A stretch of DNA of 64,000 nucleotides, taken from positions 186,001-250,000 of the forward strand of contig NZ_QAYX01000022.1 of the NCBI RefSeq assembly GCF_003054705.1. The letters are read 5' to 3'. A model generated the notes under the pieces. It saw only the letters and a program-made list of their open reading frames with translations. It did not search any database and was not told the DNA's origin. The DNA is from Opitutus sp. ER46. GTDB taxonomy: Bacteria; Verrucomicrobiota; Verrucomicrobiia; Opitutales; Opitutaceae. A program made the position numbers and the translations under genes. Positions 9,386-19,341 of this stretch are shown in pieces. Position 1 is the stretch's first letter. Each line of letters opens with the position of its first letter.

Positions 9386-11944
9386 ATGTCTGACGCGAAG
9401 CTGACGCCGATGATGCAGCAGTACTTTGAGGTGCGCCGGGGACTCTCCCGGGACACGCTCCTGCTGTTTCGCCTGGGCGATTTCTTCGAGATGTTCTTCG
9501 AGGATGCGGTCACCGCCTCGAAGCTGCTGGGGCTCACCCTCACCAAGCGCCAGGACCACCCGATGGCGGGCATCCCGGCGCAGGCGCTCGATACCTACGT
9601 CACGAAGCTCCTCGCCGCCGGCAAGAAGGTCGCGGTCTGCGACCAGGCGGAGCCCGCCAAGGCCGGCAAACTCGTCCGCCGCCAGCTCACACGCATCCTT
9701 TCGCCCGGTACGACTCTCGCCGCCAACCAGCTGGATGCGGTGCGCAACCATTACCTGGCGGCCCTCGCGGTGGACAAACACGGGCTGCACGCCGCCTGGC
9801 TCGATCTCTCCACCGGCGAGTTCAAGGTCGCGACCGATGAGCGCGTCGCGAATCTCCTGCCCGTCCTCACCGCCCTCGACCCCGCCGAGATCCTGATCAC
9901 CGAGGGCGAGCGCGAGCGTTGGGCCGCCGCCCCGCACGAGCAGACCGAGCTCCACGCCCTCCACGCGTTTTGCAACAACCGGCTCGCATCCGAACTGCCC
10001 GGCTACCATTTCGACGCCACCACGGGCGCCAAGACGGTGATGGACACGCTCGGGGTCCTCAACCTCGAGGGCTTCGGCCTCGCGCACACGCACGCCGCCC
10101 TCGGCGCCGCCGGCGCGCTCGTGTACTACGCCACGGAAAATCTCTGCGCGAAGCCCGAGAACCTTCGTGGGCTCCAGGAATACCGCAGCACGCGCACCCT
10201 CCTCCTCGATCCGGCCACGCTGCGCAATCTCGAGATCTTCAACTCCGTCCGTGGCGGTCGCGATGGCTCGCTGCTCAACGCGATCAACCGCACAGCCACC
10301 CCCGCCGGCGCGCGGCTGCTCGAGCGCTGGCTCGCCGCCCCCGTCCTCGACCTCGCCGAAACCAATCGCCGCCAGCAAATCGTGGGCGAGCTTCGGGCGG
10401 AGCCGATGCGCCTCGCCGAGTTGCACGAGCTCCTCGGCCAAGTGCGCGACATCCCCCGAATCCTGGGCCGGCTGCAGAATCGCCTGCGCAATCCGCGCGA
10501 GCTCGGCGGCGTCCGCGACACGCTCGCCCAAGTGCCCCCGCTGCGCGCCGCCCTCGGCGCGTTTGCCGACGCGCAGCAGTTACCGGCCATCGCGACGCAA
10601 CTGCAGGAGCTCCCCGCGTTGCGCGACCTGCTCGGCCGCGCCCTCGCCACCGAACTCCCCAACGATCTCACCGACGGCAACTACATTGCCGCCGGCTACG
10701 ACCCGGAACTCGACCGGCTCAAATCGCTCACGACCGACAACAAGACCTGGCTCTCCGATCTCGAGCGCGCCGAGCAGGAGCGCACCGGCATCCGCAGCCT
10801 GAAGGTCAGGTTCACGAACAATTTCGGGTACTACATCGAGGTCACCAAGGCCAACCTCCACCTCGTTCCCGCGGACTACATCCGCCGCCAGACCACGGTC
10901 GGCGGCGAACGCTACGTCACCGAGGCGCTCAAGCAGAAGGAAAAGGAGATCTTTCACGCCGAGGAGAACGCTCTCGCCCGCGAGCTGGAGCTGTTCAACC
11001 AGCTCGTCACCGCGATCCTTGATGAATCGATCGCCCTCGCGCACACCGCCGACGCCCTCGCCGAGCTCGACGTGCTCGTGGGCTGGGCGCTCCTCGCCCG
11101 CGAGTGGGATTACTGCCAGCCCGCCCTCGACGAGGGTAGCGTGCTCGAAATCGTCGATGGCCGTCACCCCGTGGTGGAGCAGATGCTGCGCGCCAACGAC
11201 ATTGCCCCGGCGCGCGGCAGCTCCGCCGGTTTCGTGCCCAACGACACGCTCCTCGCCGCCGACGACGCCCAGATCGCGCTGATCACCGGCCCCAACATGG
11301 CCGGCAAATCGACGTATATTCGCCAGGTCGCGCTCATCACCCTCATGGCTCAGATCGGCTGCTGGGTGCCGGCGAAGTCCTGCCGCGTCGGCTTGGTCGA
11401 CCGCATCTTCTCCCGCGTTGGCGCCAGCGACGACCTCGCGCGCGGCAACTCCACGTTCATGGTCGAGATGAACGAGACCGCGAACATCCTGAACAACGCC
11501 ACGCCTCGCTCCCTCATCATCCTCGACGAGATTGGACGTGGCACGTCGACGTACGACGGTCTCTCCATCGCGTGGGCGGTCGTCGAACACCTGCATCGTG
11601 ATCCCGAGCGCGGCCCGCGCACCTTGTTTGCCACGCATTACCAGGAACTGACCCAGCTCGAGAAACACCTCCCGCGTCTGCGCAACCTCTCGGTCGCCGT
11701 AAAGGAATGGAACGACGAGATCGTCTTCGTGCGCCGCGTCGTGCCCGGCGCCGCTGACCGCAGCTACGGCATCCAGGTGGCCCGCCTCGCCGGCCTCCCG
11801 CTCACCGTCATCGACCGTGCCAAGACCATCCTCGCCAAGCTCGAGAGCGACGACACCACCGTCTCGCTGCCCGCGCCGCAGGCCCGGCCGAAGAAGAAGA
11901 TCACCGTCTCCGAAGCGGACGACTCGCAGCTCAAGCTGCTGTGA
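9386..11944 (+). CDS. mutS: DNA mismatch repair ATPase MutS
   Basis: This 852-residue protein has the normal MutS1 length and order. The N-terminal mismatch-recognition domain has the Phe-x-Glu motif in GDFFEMFFEDA, followed by connector, lever and clamp. The ATPase carries the Walker A motif GPNMAGKST (residues 635-643), Walker B LIILDEIGRGTSTYDG and the ATHY switch. MutS binds base mismatches and small loops and recruits MutL. ATG 9386 gives MSDAKLTPMMQQY, the typical start 'TPMMQQY'. Its TGA overlaps by one base the ATG of the downstream hydrolase (TGATG). No mutL is present in the window. Confidence 0.97.
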   Translation: MSDAKLTPMMQQYFEVRRGLSRDTLLLFRLGDFFEMFFEDAVTASKLLGLTLTKRQDHPMAGIPAQALDTYVTKLLAAGKKVAVCDQAEPAKAGKLVRRQLTRILSPGTTLAANQLDAVRNHYLAALAVDKHGLHAAWLDLSTGEFKVATDERVANLLPVLTALDPAEILITEGERERWAAAPHEQTELHALHAFCNNRLASELPGYHFDATTGAKTVMDTLGVLNLEGFGLAHTHAALGAAGALVYYATENLCAKPENLRGLQEYRSTRTLLLDPATLRNLEIFNSVRGGRDGSLLNAINRTATPAGARLLERWLAAPVLDLAETNRRQQIVGELRAEPMRLAELHELLGQVRDIPRILGRLQNRLRNPRELGGVRDTLAQVPPLRAALGAFADAQQLPAIATQLQELPALRDLLGRALATELPNDLTDGNYIAAGYDPELDRLKSLTTDNKTWLSDLERAEQERTGIRSLKVRFTNNFGYYIEVTKANLHLVPADYIRRQTTVGGERYVTEALKQKEKEIFHAEENALARELELFNQLVTAILDESIALAHTADALAELDVLVGWALLAREWDYCQPALDEGSVLEIVDGRHPVVEQMLRANDIAPARGSSAGFVPNDTLLAADDAQIALITGPNMAGKSTYIRQVALITLMAQIGCWVPAKSCRVGLVDRIFSRVGASDDLARGNSTFMVEMNETANILNNATPRSLIILDEIGRGTSTYDGLSIAWAVVEHLHRDPERGPRTLFATHYQELTQLEKHLPRLRNLSVAVKEWNDEIVFVRRVVPGAADRSYGIQVARLAGLPLTVIDRAKTILAKLESDDTTVSLPAPQARPKKKITVSEADDSQLKLL

Positions 11945-12708
11945 TGCATCTTTTCCACCGCGAACTTGGCGGCGCCGGCAACCCGCCGCTCATCCTCCTC
12001 CACGGGATGCTCGGCTCGTCCCGCAATTGGCAGACCACGGGCGCGGATCTCGCGCAGCGATATCACGTCTTTGCGCTCGACCTGCGCAACCACGGCAAGT
12101 CCCCCCACGGCGACGAGATGACCTACGAGGCCATGGTGGCTGACGTGCTTGCCTGGATGGACGAGCACCTCGTGCCGGCGGCGTCGCTCCTTGGCCACAG
12201 CATGGGCGGCAAGGTCGCGATGCTCCTCGCCTGCCGCCACCCGGCTCGCGTCACTCGCCTGCTCGTCGTCGACATCGCCCCCAAGGACTACACGTGGGTC
12301 GGCCACCGCGCGGAGTTTGCCGCGATGAACGAGCTGAACCTCGGCGACCTGCGCTCGCGCGCCGAGGCCGAGTTGCGGTTCGAAGCGCGCGTGCCGAGCT
12401 GGCCGATGCGGAAGTTTCTCGCGACCAACCTCGACCGTGACGCCGAGGGGCGCTGGCGCTGGCAGATCAACCTGCCTGTTCTCACCACCAGCCTGCCGAC
12501 GCTCGAGTCCAACGTGCTCACCCCGGCTGACCGCTTCGAGGGCCCCACCCGCTTCCTCCTTGGCGGAGCCTCCCGCTACGTCGAGCCCGCGGACCACGCC
12601 GCCATCCGCCAACACTTTCCGGGTGCCGAGATCGTCACTCTCCCCGGCGCTGGCCATAATCCGCATATGGACGCTCGCACCGAGTTCGTCCGGGCCGCGC
12701 TCGCCTGA
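11944..12708 (+). CDS. Alpha/beta-hydrolase esterase (YbfF-like)
   Basis: This 254-residue alpha/beta hydrolase has the oxyanion-hole motif LLHGMLGSSRNW, the nucleophile elbow GHSMGGK and a C-terminal GAGHNPH supplying the catalytic His. The LRNHGKS segment and compact size match YbfF-type acyl-CoA/ester hydrolases (abhydrolase domain-containing 11 group). It overlaps mutS by one base (TGATG), so it is probably translated by re-initiation after mutS. A GTG one codon earlier is possible but less likely. No signal peptide. Confidence 0.88.
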   Translation: MHLFHRELGGAGNPPLILLHGMLGSSRNWQTTGADLAQRYHVFALDLRNHGKSPHGDEMTYEAMVADVLAWMDEHLVPAASLLGHSMGGKVAMLLACRHPARVTRLLVVDIAPKDYTWVGHRAEFAAMNELNLGDLRSRAEAELRFEARVPSWPMRKFLATNLDRDAEGRWRWQINLPVLTTSLPTLESNVLTPADRFEGPTRFLLGGASRYVEPADHAAIRQHFPGAEIVTLPGAGHNPHMDARTEFVRAALA

Positions 12709-12966
12709 TCCGGGTGACAAGCGGCGCCCCGGCCGGCGGCGTTCAGGCGGTCCAATAGCAGTGACGCCAGCCGGCAGCGGCCAGGCCAACTCCGGCGCGA
12801 GAAGACTCCCGGGGGGGCGTTGCGGGACCACCTTGGGCCCGGCTTTCACTCTGGAGTGGCGGTCATCGCCAACAAATTGCCGGTCGGGTGCTTACGTAGC
12901 GCGGTGCGTATAAGCCGTAGGCCTGGACGCGAGTTCCGCCGCTAACTGCGGGGCACTCGCGGGCCG

Positions 12967-15900
12967 ATGCTCGTGGTAATCGTGCCTGAGCGCCCCACCG
13001 CTCCTCCTCGTTTCCGTCTCGCCTGGGCTCTCCTGGTGGGCGGCCTCGCATTGACCGCCTTTGCCGCCGTTCTCACGTCGAACGCGATCGAGCGAAACTT
13101 GCGCCGGCAGTTTGACGACATCATCGACGAGATACGCCTTAACGTCAGCGGCCGGCTCCTCGCCAATACCCAAATCCTCAACGGTGCCGCGGCACTGCTG
13201 GACGCTTCTGACGAGGTCACCCGGCACGAGTGGCGCATGTTTGCGGACCGACTCGAACTAGATCGGCAGCTGCCCGGTACCCAGGGCGTCGGTTACGCGC
13301 TGCTCATTCCCGCCGCCGACCTCGCCTCGCACGTGGCGCGCATCCGGACCGAGGGCTTCACTGACTACAGCGTCTTTCCGATGGGAGCCCGGGAAGCGTA
13401 TTGCCCCATCATCTTCATCGAGCCGTTCGAAGGTCGAAACCTCCGGGCCTTCGGCTTTGATCCATTTTCCAACCCGGCTCGACGCGCGGCCATGGAACAG
13501 GCGCGCGACGAGAACCGCGCGATCCTCACTGCGCCGGTCAAGTTGGTGATCGAGCACGAGGGCGATATCCAGATCGGCACCGTTCTCTACGTCCCAGTGT
13601 ACCGCAAGGGAGCTCCGATCAAGACGGTGGAACAACGGCGTGCCGCGATCATCGGCTGGGTCTTCAGTCCATTTCGGATGAACGATTTCGTCCGCGGCGC
13701 GCTCGGTGCCTGGATCTTGCAGCATCCGTCGATCGATTTTCGCCTCCGTGTCTTTGATGGCTCGCACCCGAGGGCCGAGCAAAACCTGTTCGACAGCGAT
13801 CCCTCCAGCCCGCCGCGAGCGGAGCCGCGTGGACACTCGCCTCACGTCCAGGTGGCGGCGATCGGTGGGCGCGAGTGGCTGTTTGAGCTTTCGCACCGGC
13901 GGGGCCCCAGCGTGACGTTTGGACACCTGCAAGCCTGGGCCGTGGCCGGCTGTGGGAGCGCGATCAGCGTCCTGCTCTTTGCCCTTGCGCGCTCCCTAAT
14001 CGGCACCCGGGTGAAGGCCGTGGGCATCGCAGACCGACTTACAGCCCGGCTGAAGCATCAGACCAGCCTCCTGAACTCGCTCCTCGATTCGATCCCCGAC
14101 GTCATTTTCTACAAGGACACAAAAGGCGTGTACCTGGGCTGCAACCCGGCGTTCGCCGAGTTCGTCGGCCAGCCGCGCGAGGCCATCATCGGCCGCACTG
14201 ACTATGAACTATTTCCCAAGGAGATCGCCGACACGTTCCGTGCTTTCGACCAGGAGATGCTCGCGACGCGCGAGCCGCATCACAACGAGGAGTGGATCAC
14301 GTACCGCCACAAGCACACGGTGCTCGTGGACACGCTCAAGACTCCGTACTGGGGCGCCGACGGCAGCCTGATTGGCGTGCTCGGTGTGAGTCGCGACATC
14401 ACGCGGCACCACCAGGCGGAAGAGGTCTTGCGCGAGAGCGAGGCCAATTTCCGCGCGTTCTTCGAGACGATCGACGACATCATCTTCGTGGCCACGCCCG
14501 AAGGTAGAATCACCTTCGCCAATCGCACGGCACGCGAGAGACTCGGGTATTCCGCCGAGGAGTTCGCGCAAATGCGCGTCCATGATCTCCATCCTTTGGC
14601 GCAACGTCCGGACGCCGAGCCGACGTGGGCATCGATCCTGCGCGAGGAGCATGTCACCAGCACGATCCCGCTGGTGACCCGCGCGGGCGTAGACCTCCCC
14701 GTCGAGACGCGCGCGTGGCTCGGCCGCTCCAACGGACGCGACTGCGTGTTCCACCTGAGCAAGGACCTTTCCGCGGAGCAGGAGGCGCAGGTCCGCTTTG
14801 AGAAGTTCTTCCGCAATGCCCCGGCCCTGATGAGCCTGAGCCGGCTGCCGGAACGGAAGCTAGTAGACGTCAACGATGCGTTCCTGACGCACCTGGGCTA
14901 CACGAGTGACGAGGTGATTGGACGCTCGCCGAACGAACTCGGGCTGTACGCGAATCCAGAGTCCGAGCGCGACATGGTGGACGCCCTCATGACCAAAGGG
15001 CGCTGCCGCGACCTTGAAATGCAGCTCCGGGGCAAGGACGGAAGCATCCGCGACGGCCTGCTCTCCGGCGAAATCATCACGACCCAGGGCGAACGCTACT
15101 TCCTCGCCGTGATGGTCGACATCACGGAGCGAAAGCGTGCACTGGCGGCCCTGCGCGAGGAACGGCTCCGACTGTCCAGCATCATCCAGGGCACCAATGT
15201 TGGCACGTGGGAGTGGAATGTGCAGACCGGTCAACTCGTCATCAACGAGCGCTGGGCGCAGATTGTCGGCCACACGCTCGCCGAGCTGGAGCCTGTTTCC
15301 ATCGAGACCTGGGGCCGCTTCGTGCACCCCGACGACCACAAGGTCAGCGAAGCGCTGCTCCGCCGGCACTTCAACGGCCAGCTCGACTATTATGAGTGCG
15401 AGTGTCGCATGCGGCATCGGGACGGCCACTGGGTCTGGGTGCTCGACCGCGGCTGCATTGCCACGCGCACACCTGACGGCGCCCCGCTCCTCATGAGCGG
15501 CACGCACCAGGACATCTCCGCGCGAAAGCGCATCGAGCAGGAGTTGCTGGCCCGCAACGAAGACCTGGCCGCCGCAACCGTGCGGGCGGAACAGGCGAAC
15601 CTCGCGAAGAGTGAGTTCCTGGCGAACATGAGCCATGAAATCCGCACCCCGATGAATGGCGTCATCGGGATGATCGGACTGCTCCTCGACACCCGCCTCG
15701 ACGACCTGCAGCGACGGTACGCCGAGACCGTGCGCTCCAGTGGCGAGACGCTCCTGCAGCTCATCAACGACATTCTCGACCTCTCGAAGATCGAGGCCGG
15801 CAAGATGGAACTCGAAACGCTGGACTTCGACCTGCGCGCGATGCTCGACGATCTCAGCGGCATCATGGCCGTGCGGGCCGGGGAAAAGGGCGTCGAGTTC

Positions 15901-17640
15901 CTGTGCGGCGCCGCACCCGACCTGCCGCATCTGCTGCGCGGCGACCCTGGCCGCCTGCGCCAGGTGATCACCAATCTCGTCGGCAACGCTCTCAAGTTCA
16001 CCGAAAAGGGCGAAGTGGCGGTTCGCGTCACCCTGGAGTCTCGCGAGGAACGAACCGTCGCCCTGCGCTTCAGTGTGCGGGACACCGGGATTGGCATTCC
16101 GGCGAACAAGCTCAAGCAGCTCTTCGCGAAGTTCAGCCAGGTCGATGCTTCGACGACGCGCAAATACGGCGGCACCGGGCTCGGGCTCGCGATCTCCAAG
16201 CAACTGGCCGAGCTCATGGGCGGGCAGATCGGTGTCTTCAGCGAACCGGGCCGCGGCTCGGAGTTCTGGTTCACCGCGCGCTTTGGCGTGCAACCCGCCC
16301 CACTGGTTCCGCTGCCCCCCGCGGAACCGCTGGCCGGCACGCGCGTGCTGATCGTCGACGACAATGCCACCAATCGTGAGATTCTGCGCCATCAGCTCAC
16401 GGCTTGGGGCATGCGCGCCGAGGAGGCCGCGGATGGCCCGATTGCCTTGCGCGAACTCCACACCGCCGTCGCCGACAAGGCCCCCTATCGTGTGGCAATC
16501 GTCGACCTGCAGATGCCGGGCATGGACGGCTGCGCGGTGGGCCACGTCATCCGCTCAAGTCCCGACTTGCGTGACACTCTGCTCATACTGATGCCGTCGC
16601 TGCTCGCACCCGCCGACGCCTCGCGCATTGCGGAAGTGAAGTTCAATGCGTCCCTGACCAAGCCTGTGCGCGTCACCGAGCTCCACGACGCCTTGGGCGC
16701 TTGCCTCGCCGGCCGGGCCATTGTCCGCCCGACCGCGGCATCGCCCCGAGCGCCGGTGTTCCCCCTGTTCAGCCGGCACGCCCGGATCCTGCTGGCAGAC
16801 GATAACATCACCAACCAGCTCGTCGGTACTGGCATCCTCAAGAAGATGGGGCTCACCGCCGACTCCGTCGCCAATGGCGCCGAGGCCGTCGATATCCTGG
16901 CGACCGTACCGTACGACCTGGTGTTGATGGACGTACAGATGCCCGTGATGGACGGGCTCACTGCCACGCGCTGTATCCGAGCGTCGGAGTCGCGCGTTCT
17001 CAATCACGCCATCCCGGTCATCGCCATGACCGCGCACGCGATGGGCCGCGACCGCGAGGAGTGCCTCGCCGCCGGGATGAATGATTTCGTCACGAAGCCA
17101 GTGACACCCCAGGCCCTCGCCCAGGTGCTGTCGCGCTGGCTGCCGAGCCCGCGAATCGAGGCGGCGCCCCCAATTCACCCCGAGGTCGTCGCGACGGTCC
17201 CGGCACCCCGCATGCCGGCGCCGGCGATGCCCGCACCGCGGATCCCGCTCGAAGCGCCGGCGGCCGCCCGCATTCGGCCGCTCCCGGGCGCACCAGGCCG
17301 CGGCGCGAGTGCGGCGGCGATCTTCGATCGCGCCGCATTTCTGGCCCGCATGCTCAACGATCGAGCGATGATGGAATCGATCCAGGTGACCTTCCTTGAG
17401 GACACGCCATCGGAGGTCGCGCAACTGACGATGGCAGTCGCGGTGGGTGACGCGAAAAAGGTGGCAGCGATGGCGCACCGGATTGCCGGTGCCGCCAGCA
17501 ACGTAAGCGGTGAGGCCCTGCGCGCCCAGGCGCTCGCTCTGGAAAGGGCGGCAAATCAGGGCGAGAGCAACAAGCTCGCGGCCATGGCGGCGGGGGTCCA
17601 GGAACAGTTCAAGTTGCTCAAAGCCGCGATGGAAAGCTGA
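12967..17640 (+). CDS. CHASE-domain hybrid histidine kinase with four PAS, two receivers and Hpt
   Basis: This 1557-residue membrane phosphorelay protein has, in order: TM1 (about 13-36), a periplasmic CHASE domain (with a typical PGTQGVGYALLIP segment), TM2 (about 319-341), four PAS domains (about 368-485, 491-605, 608-725, 728-855), HisKA with His890 in FLANMSHEIRTPMNG, a HATPase (DTGIGIP, GGTGLGLAI), receiver 1 (Asp1180, IVDLQMPGMDG), receiver 2 (Asp1322, LMDVQMPVMDG), a Pro/Ala/Met-rich linker (about 1410-1450) and an Hpt domain (His1504 in MAHRIAGAASNV). All phospho-acceptors are present, so it can run a full internal His-Asp-His relay. No cognate output regulator is adjacent. The 258-base upstream gap probably holds its promoter. 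Confidence 0.94.
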   Translation: MLVVIVPERPTAPPRFRLAWALLVGGLALTAFAAVLTSNAIERNLRRQFDDIIDEIRLNVSGRLLANTQILNGAAALLDASDEVTRHEWRMFADRLELDRQLPGTQGVGYALLIPAADLASHVARIRTEGFTDYSVFPMGAREAYCPIIFIEPFEGRNLRAFGFDPFSNPARRAAMEQARDENRAILTAPVKLVIEHEGDIQIGTVLYVPVYRKGAPIKTVEQRRAAIIGWVFSPFRMNDFVRGALGAWILQHPSIDFRLRVFDGSHPRAEQNLFDSDPSSPPRAEPRGHSPHVQVAAIGGREWLFELSHRRGPSVTFGHLQAWAVAGCGSAISVLLFALARSLIGTRVKAVGIADRLTARLKHQTSLLNSLLDSIPDVIFYKDTKGVYLGCNPAFAEFVGQPREAIIGRTDYELFPKEIADTFRAFDQEMLATREPHHNEEWITYRHKHTVLVDTLKTPYWGADGSLIGVLGVSRDITRHHQAEEVLRESEANFRAFFETIDDIIFVATPEGRITFANRTARERLGYSAEEFAQMRVHDLHPLAQRPDAEPTWASILREEHVTSTIPLVTRAGVDLPVETRAWLGRSNGRDCVFHLSKDLSAEQEAQVRFEKFFRNAPALMSLSRLPERKLVDVNDAFLTHLGYTSDEVIGRSPNELGLYANPESERDMVDALMTKGRCRDLEMQLRGKDGSIRDGLLSGEIITTQGERYFLAVMVDITERKRALAALREERLRLSSIIQGTNVGTWEWNVQTGQLVINERWAQIVGHTLAELEPVSIETWGRFVHPDDHKVSEALLRRHFNGQLDYYECECRMRHRDGHWVWVLDRGCIATRTPDGAPLLMSGTHQDISARKRIEQELLARNEDLAAATVRAEQANLAKSEFLANMSHEIRTPMNGVIGMIGLLLDTRLDDLQRRYAETVRSSGETLLQLINDILDLSKIEAGKMELETLDFDLRAMLDDLSGIMAVRAGEKGVEFLCGAAPDLPHLLRGDPGRLRQVITNLVGNALKFTEKGEVAVRVTLESREERTVALRFSVRDTGIGIPANKLKQLFAKFSQVDASTTRKYGGTGLGLAISKQLAELMGGQIGVFSEPGRGSEFWFTARFGVQPAPLVPLPPAEPLAGTRVLIVDDNATNREILRHQLTAWGMRAEEAADGPIALRELHTAVADKAPYRVAIVDLQMPGMDGCAVGHVIRSSPDLRDTLLILMPSLLAPADASRIAEVKFNASLTKPVRVTELHDALGACLAGRAIVRPTAASPRAPVFPLFSRHARILLADDNITNQLVGTGILKKMGLTADSVANGAEAVDILATVPYDLVLMDVQMPVMDGLTATRCIRASESRVLNHAIPVIAMTAHAMGRDREECLAAGMNDFVTKPVTPQALAQVLSRWLPSPRIEAAPPIHPEVVATVPAPRMPAPAMPAPRIPLEAPAAARIRPLPGAPGRGASAAAIFDRAAFLARMLNDRAMMESIQVTFLEDTPSEVAQLTMAVAVGDAKKVAAMAHRIAGAASNVSGEALRAQALALERAANQGESNKLAAMAAGVQEQFKLLKAAMES

Positions 17641-17801
17641 GCGCCGCTCGCCCGGCGACACCTCTTGCCGCAGCAGACCCACTGGTCGTTGGCGCGTCAG
17701 CGACGTTTCCATGCGCGCACCGGCGGGAAGCTCGCGGCGGCTAGGCCAACCGGATTGACCGCTTGGCGTTGCGCGTGGGACCGCTAGGCTGCGGCACCGA
17801 G

Positions 17802-18164
17802 ATGGATACCTCTCCAGAGTCATTGGCCACGATTCTCGCGAAGACCGGTGTGCCCCAGGCGCAGCGCCATGCCTTCCTCTGCCTGGGTCCGAATTGCTGT
17901 CATCGTGAAGAAAGCCAGCAGGTTTGGGATACGCTGAAACGCCTGATCAAGGAATTGAACGTCCCGGCGCTCCGCACCAAGGCGGAGTGCCTGCGCGTGT
18001 GCCGGGGCGGCCCCATTCTCGTCGTTTATCCCGAAGGCACCTGGTACGCCGGCGTGACGCCGAACCGTTGCGAACGGATCGTGCGCGAGCACCTGCTCGG
18101 CGGACAGCCGGTCGAGGAATGGCTCATCGCCCGCCACCCGCTCGAGCCCGCGGACAGCGCCTGA
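17802..18164 (+). CDS. Thioredoxin-like (2Fe-2S) ferredoxin
   Basis: This 120-residue protein has the four-cysteine pattern of thioredoxin-fold 2Fe-2S ferredoxins: a first group in FLCLGPNCCHRE and a second in CLRVCRGGPILVVYPEG, followed by WYAGVTP. Such proteins resemble NuoE and the Aquifex/Clostridium 2Fe-2S proteins and act as small electron carriers. ATG 17802 is preferred; a TTG at 17763 would add 13 residues over a possible promoter (TTGGCG at 17763, TAGGCT at 17785, 16-base spacing). If that promoter is real the transcript leader is very short. It stands alone, 161 bases after the hybrid kinase. Confidence 0.86.
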   Translation: MDTSPESLATILAKTGVPQAQRHAFLCLGPNCCHREESQQVWDTLKRLIKELNVPALRTKAECLRVCRGGPILVVYPEGTWYAGVTPNRCERIVREHLLGGQPVEEWLIARHPLEPADSA

Positions 18165-18399
18165 AGGCAGTCCTCCCCATCACGCCTCCTCCGCTTTGGC
18201 AACCTGAGTTCAGGGGATTACGGCTCGGCGCTGCCAATGTGCGACGCCCACTGGCATTTCTGGGCGGCGGTGGGACCGAATGAGGTGCCCCGATCTTCAG
18301 TGGCTAAACGAGTGGAGGCGCCCCCCCCCGCCCTCCTGGCGCGCGTCGGCGTTCGTCGTTCCTGCTGCCGGTTGCCATTCCGGCGTGCGCCATGTCCCC

Positions 18400-19182
18400 T
18401 CAGCGGAAACGAATCTCTGCCAGCAACGGAAGGTGATCCGACGCGACGGGAGCCGCGACAACTTGCGCAGAAACGGCCCCAAGCGTCGGCGCGGTGATCC
18501 AGATGGAGTCGATCCGCCGGACCGGCTTCGAGGTTGGGAAGGTGTACCCGGGCCCGGTCCCTACTTGCGGCCAGACGTCGCTGAGAAAGGTGCTTAGCGC
18601 CCCGTGAGTACGACTGGCTGGGACGTCATTGAAATCGCCACCCAAGACGACAGGGAGCCCTGGCTCCGCCGTGACGATGCGGCGCAACTCCGCAACCGCT
18701 CGGACGCGCTCGGCATCATTGTCTGCCACGTCAAGGTGCGTGGAAAGAAACAGGACTCTCCGACCCTGCACCTCGAGTTCCACCTGCAGAACGCCCCGGG
18801 GCTCGCCGGCACTGGCATGCGCAAAACGCGTGTTCCGCTGGGCGCGAATCGGAAAGCGGCTGAGCACCGCGTTGCCGTAGTCGCCCCCCTGGAACGCAAG
18901 GTTGGGACCGAAGGCGACCTTCATCCCGGTCAACGCCGCCAGCTCTGCCGACAAGTCGCGACCGGCGGTGCGCCGCACGCCCCGGTCTACCTCCTGAAGC
19001 GCGACTACGTCCGCGCCGGTGGTCCGGATGATCTCGGCGATACGGGGCAGATCGACGGCATGGTCGAGTCCTTCACCGTGATGGATGTTGTAGGTGAGCA
19101 CGCGGATCGTCGCCGGCGCGGCGAAGGCCCGCGCCGAGCCCAGTGCAGCCAGGCAAAGCAGAACAAGGTAGAAGGAACGCAT
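18400..19182 (-). CDS. Secreted endonuclease/exonuclease/phosphatase (EEP) family hydrolase
   Basis: This 260-residue protein starts with a signal peptide (MRSFYLVLLCLAALGSARAF, cleavage near residue 22). The EEP fold follows: LTYNIHHG, the metal ligand Glu in ALQEVDRG, STHLDVADN, GGDFNDVP and SDHLPLLAEI at the C-terminus. Members include DNase I-like nucleases, sphingomyelinases and inositol phosphatases; the short loops and Asn-Ile-His-His context fit the 'endonuclease/exonuclease/phosphatase family protein' group of exported phosphodiesterases. Substrate unknown. It is divergent from the AraC gene (159-base gap). Confidence 0.88.
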   Translation of the reverse strand: MRSFYLVLLCLAALGSARAFAAPATIRVLTYNIHHGEGLDHAVDLPRIAEIIRTTGADVVALQEVDRGVRRTAGRDLSAELAALTGMKVAFGPNLAFQGGDYGNAVLSRFPIRAQRNTRFAHASAGEPRGVLQVELEVQGRRVLFLSTHLDVADNDAERVRAVAELRRIVTAEPGLPVVLGGDFNDVPASRTHGALSTFLSDVWPQVGTGPGYTFPTSKPVRRIDSIWITAPTLGAVSAQVVAAPVASDHLPLLAEIRFR

Positions 19183-19341
19183 AGAGGGTCAGGGTGTTTT
19201 TGGGTGCAGGACGGTGGCCAGTGGCCGCTGCTCGCGGCCCGGCGTGAACATTGCGGCGGACCGCTGGGTGCGCGACAACCGTGTGACAGCCGGCGACGCC
19301 CCTTGACCACGCTGGCGGGACGCGAAAGATTCGCCGCCCCG

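Noticed and set aside
14860-16545. Long minus-strand frame of 561 codons
   Set aside because: It is a shadow of the hybrid kinase; its translation is low complexity and shows no domain.
18321-18329. Run of nine C residues between ferredoxin and EEP genes
   Set aside because: A simple homopolymer in a convergent non-coding gap; no evidence that it affects a gene.
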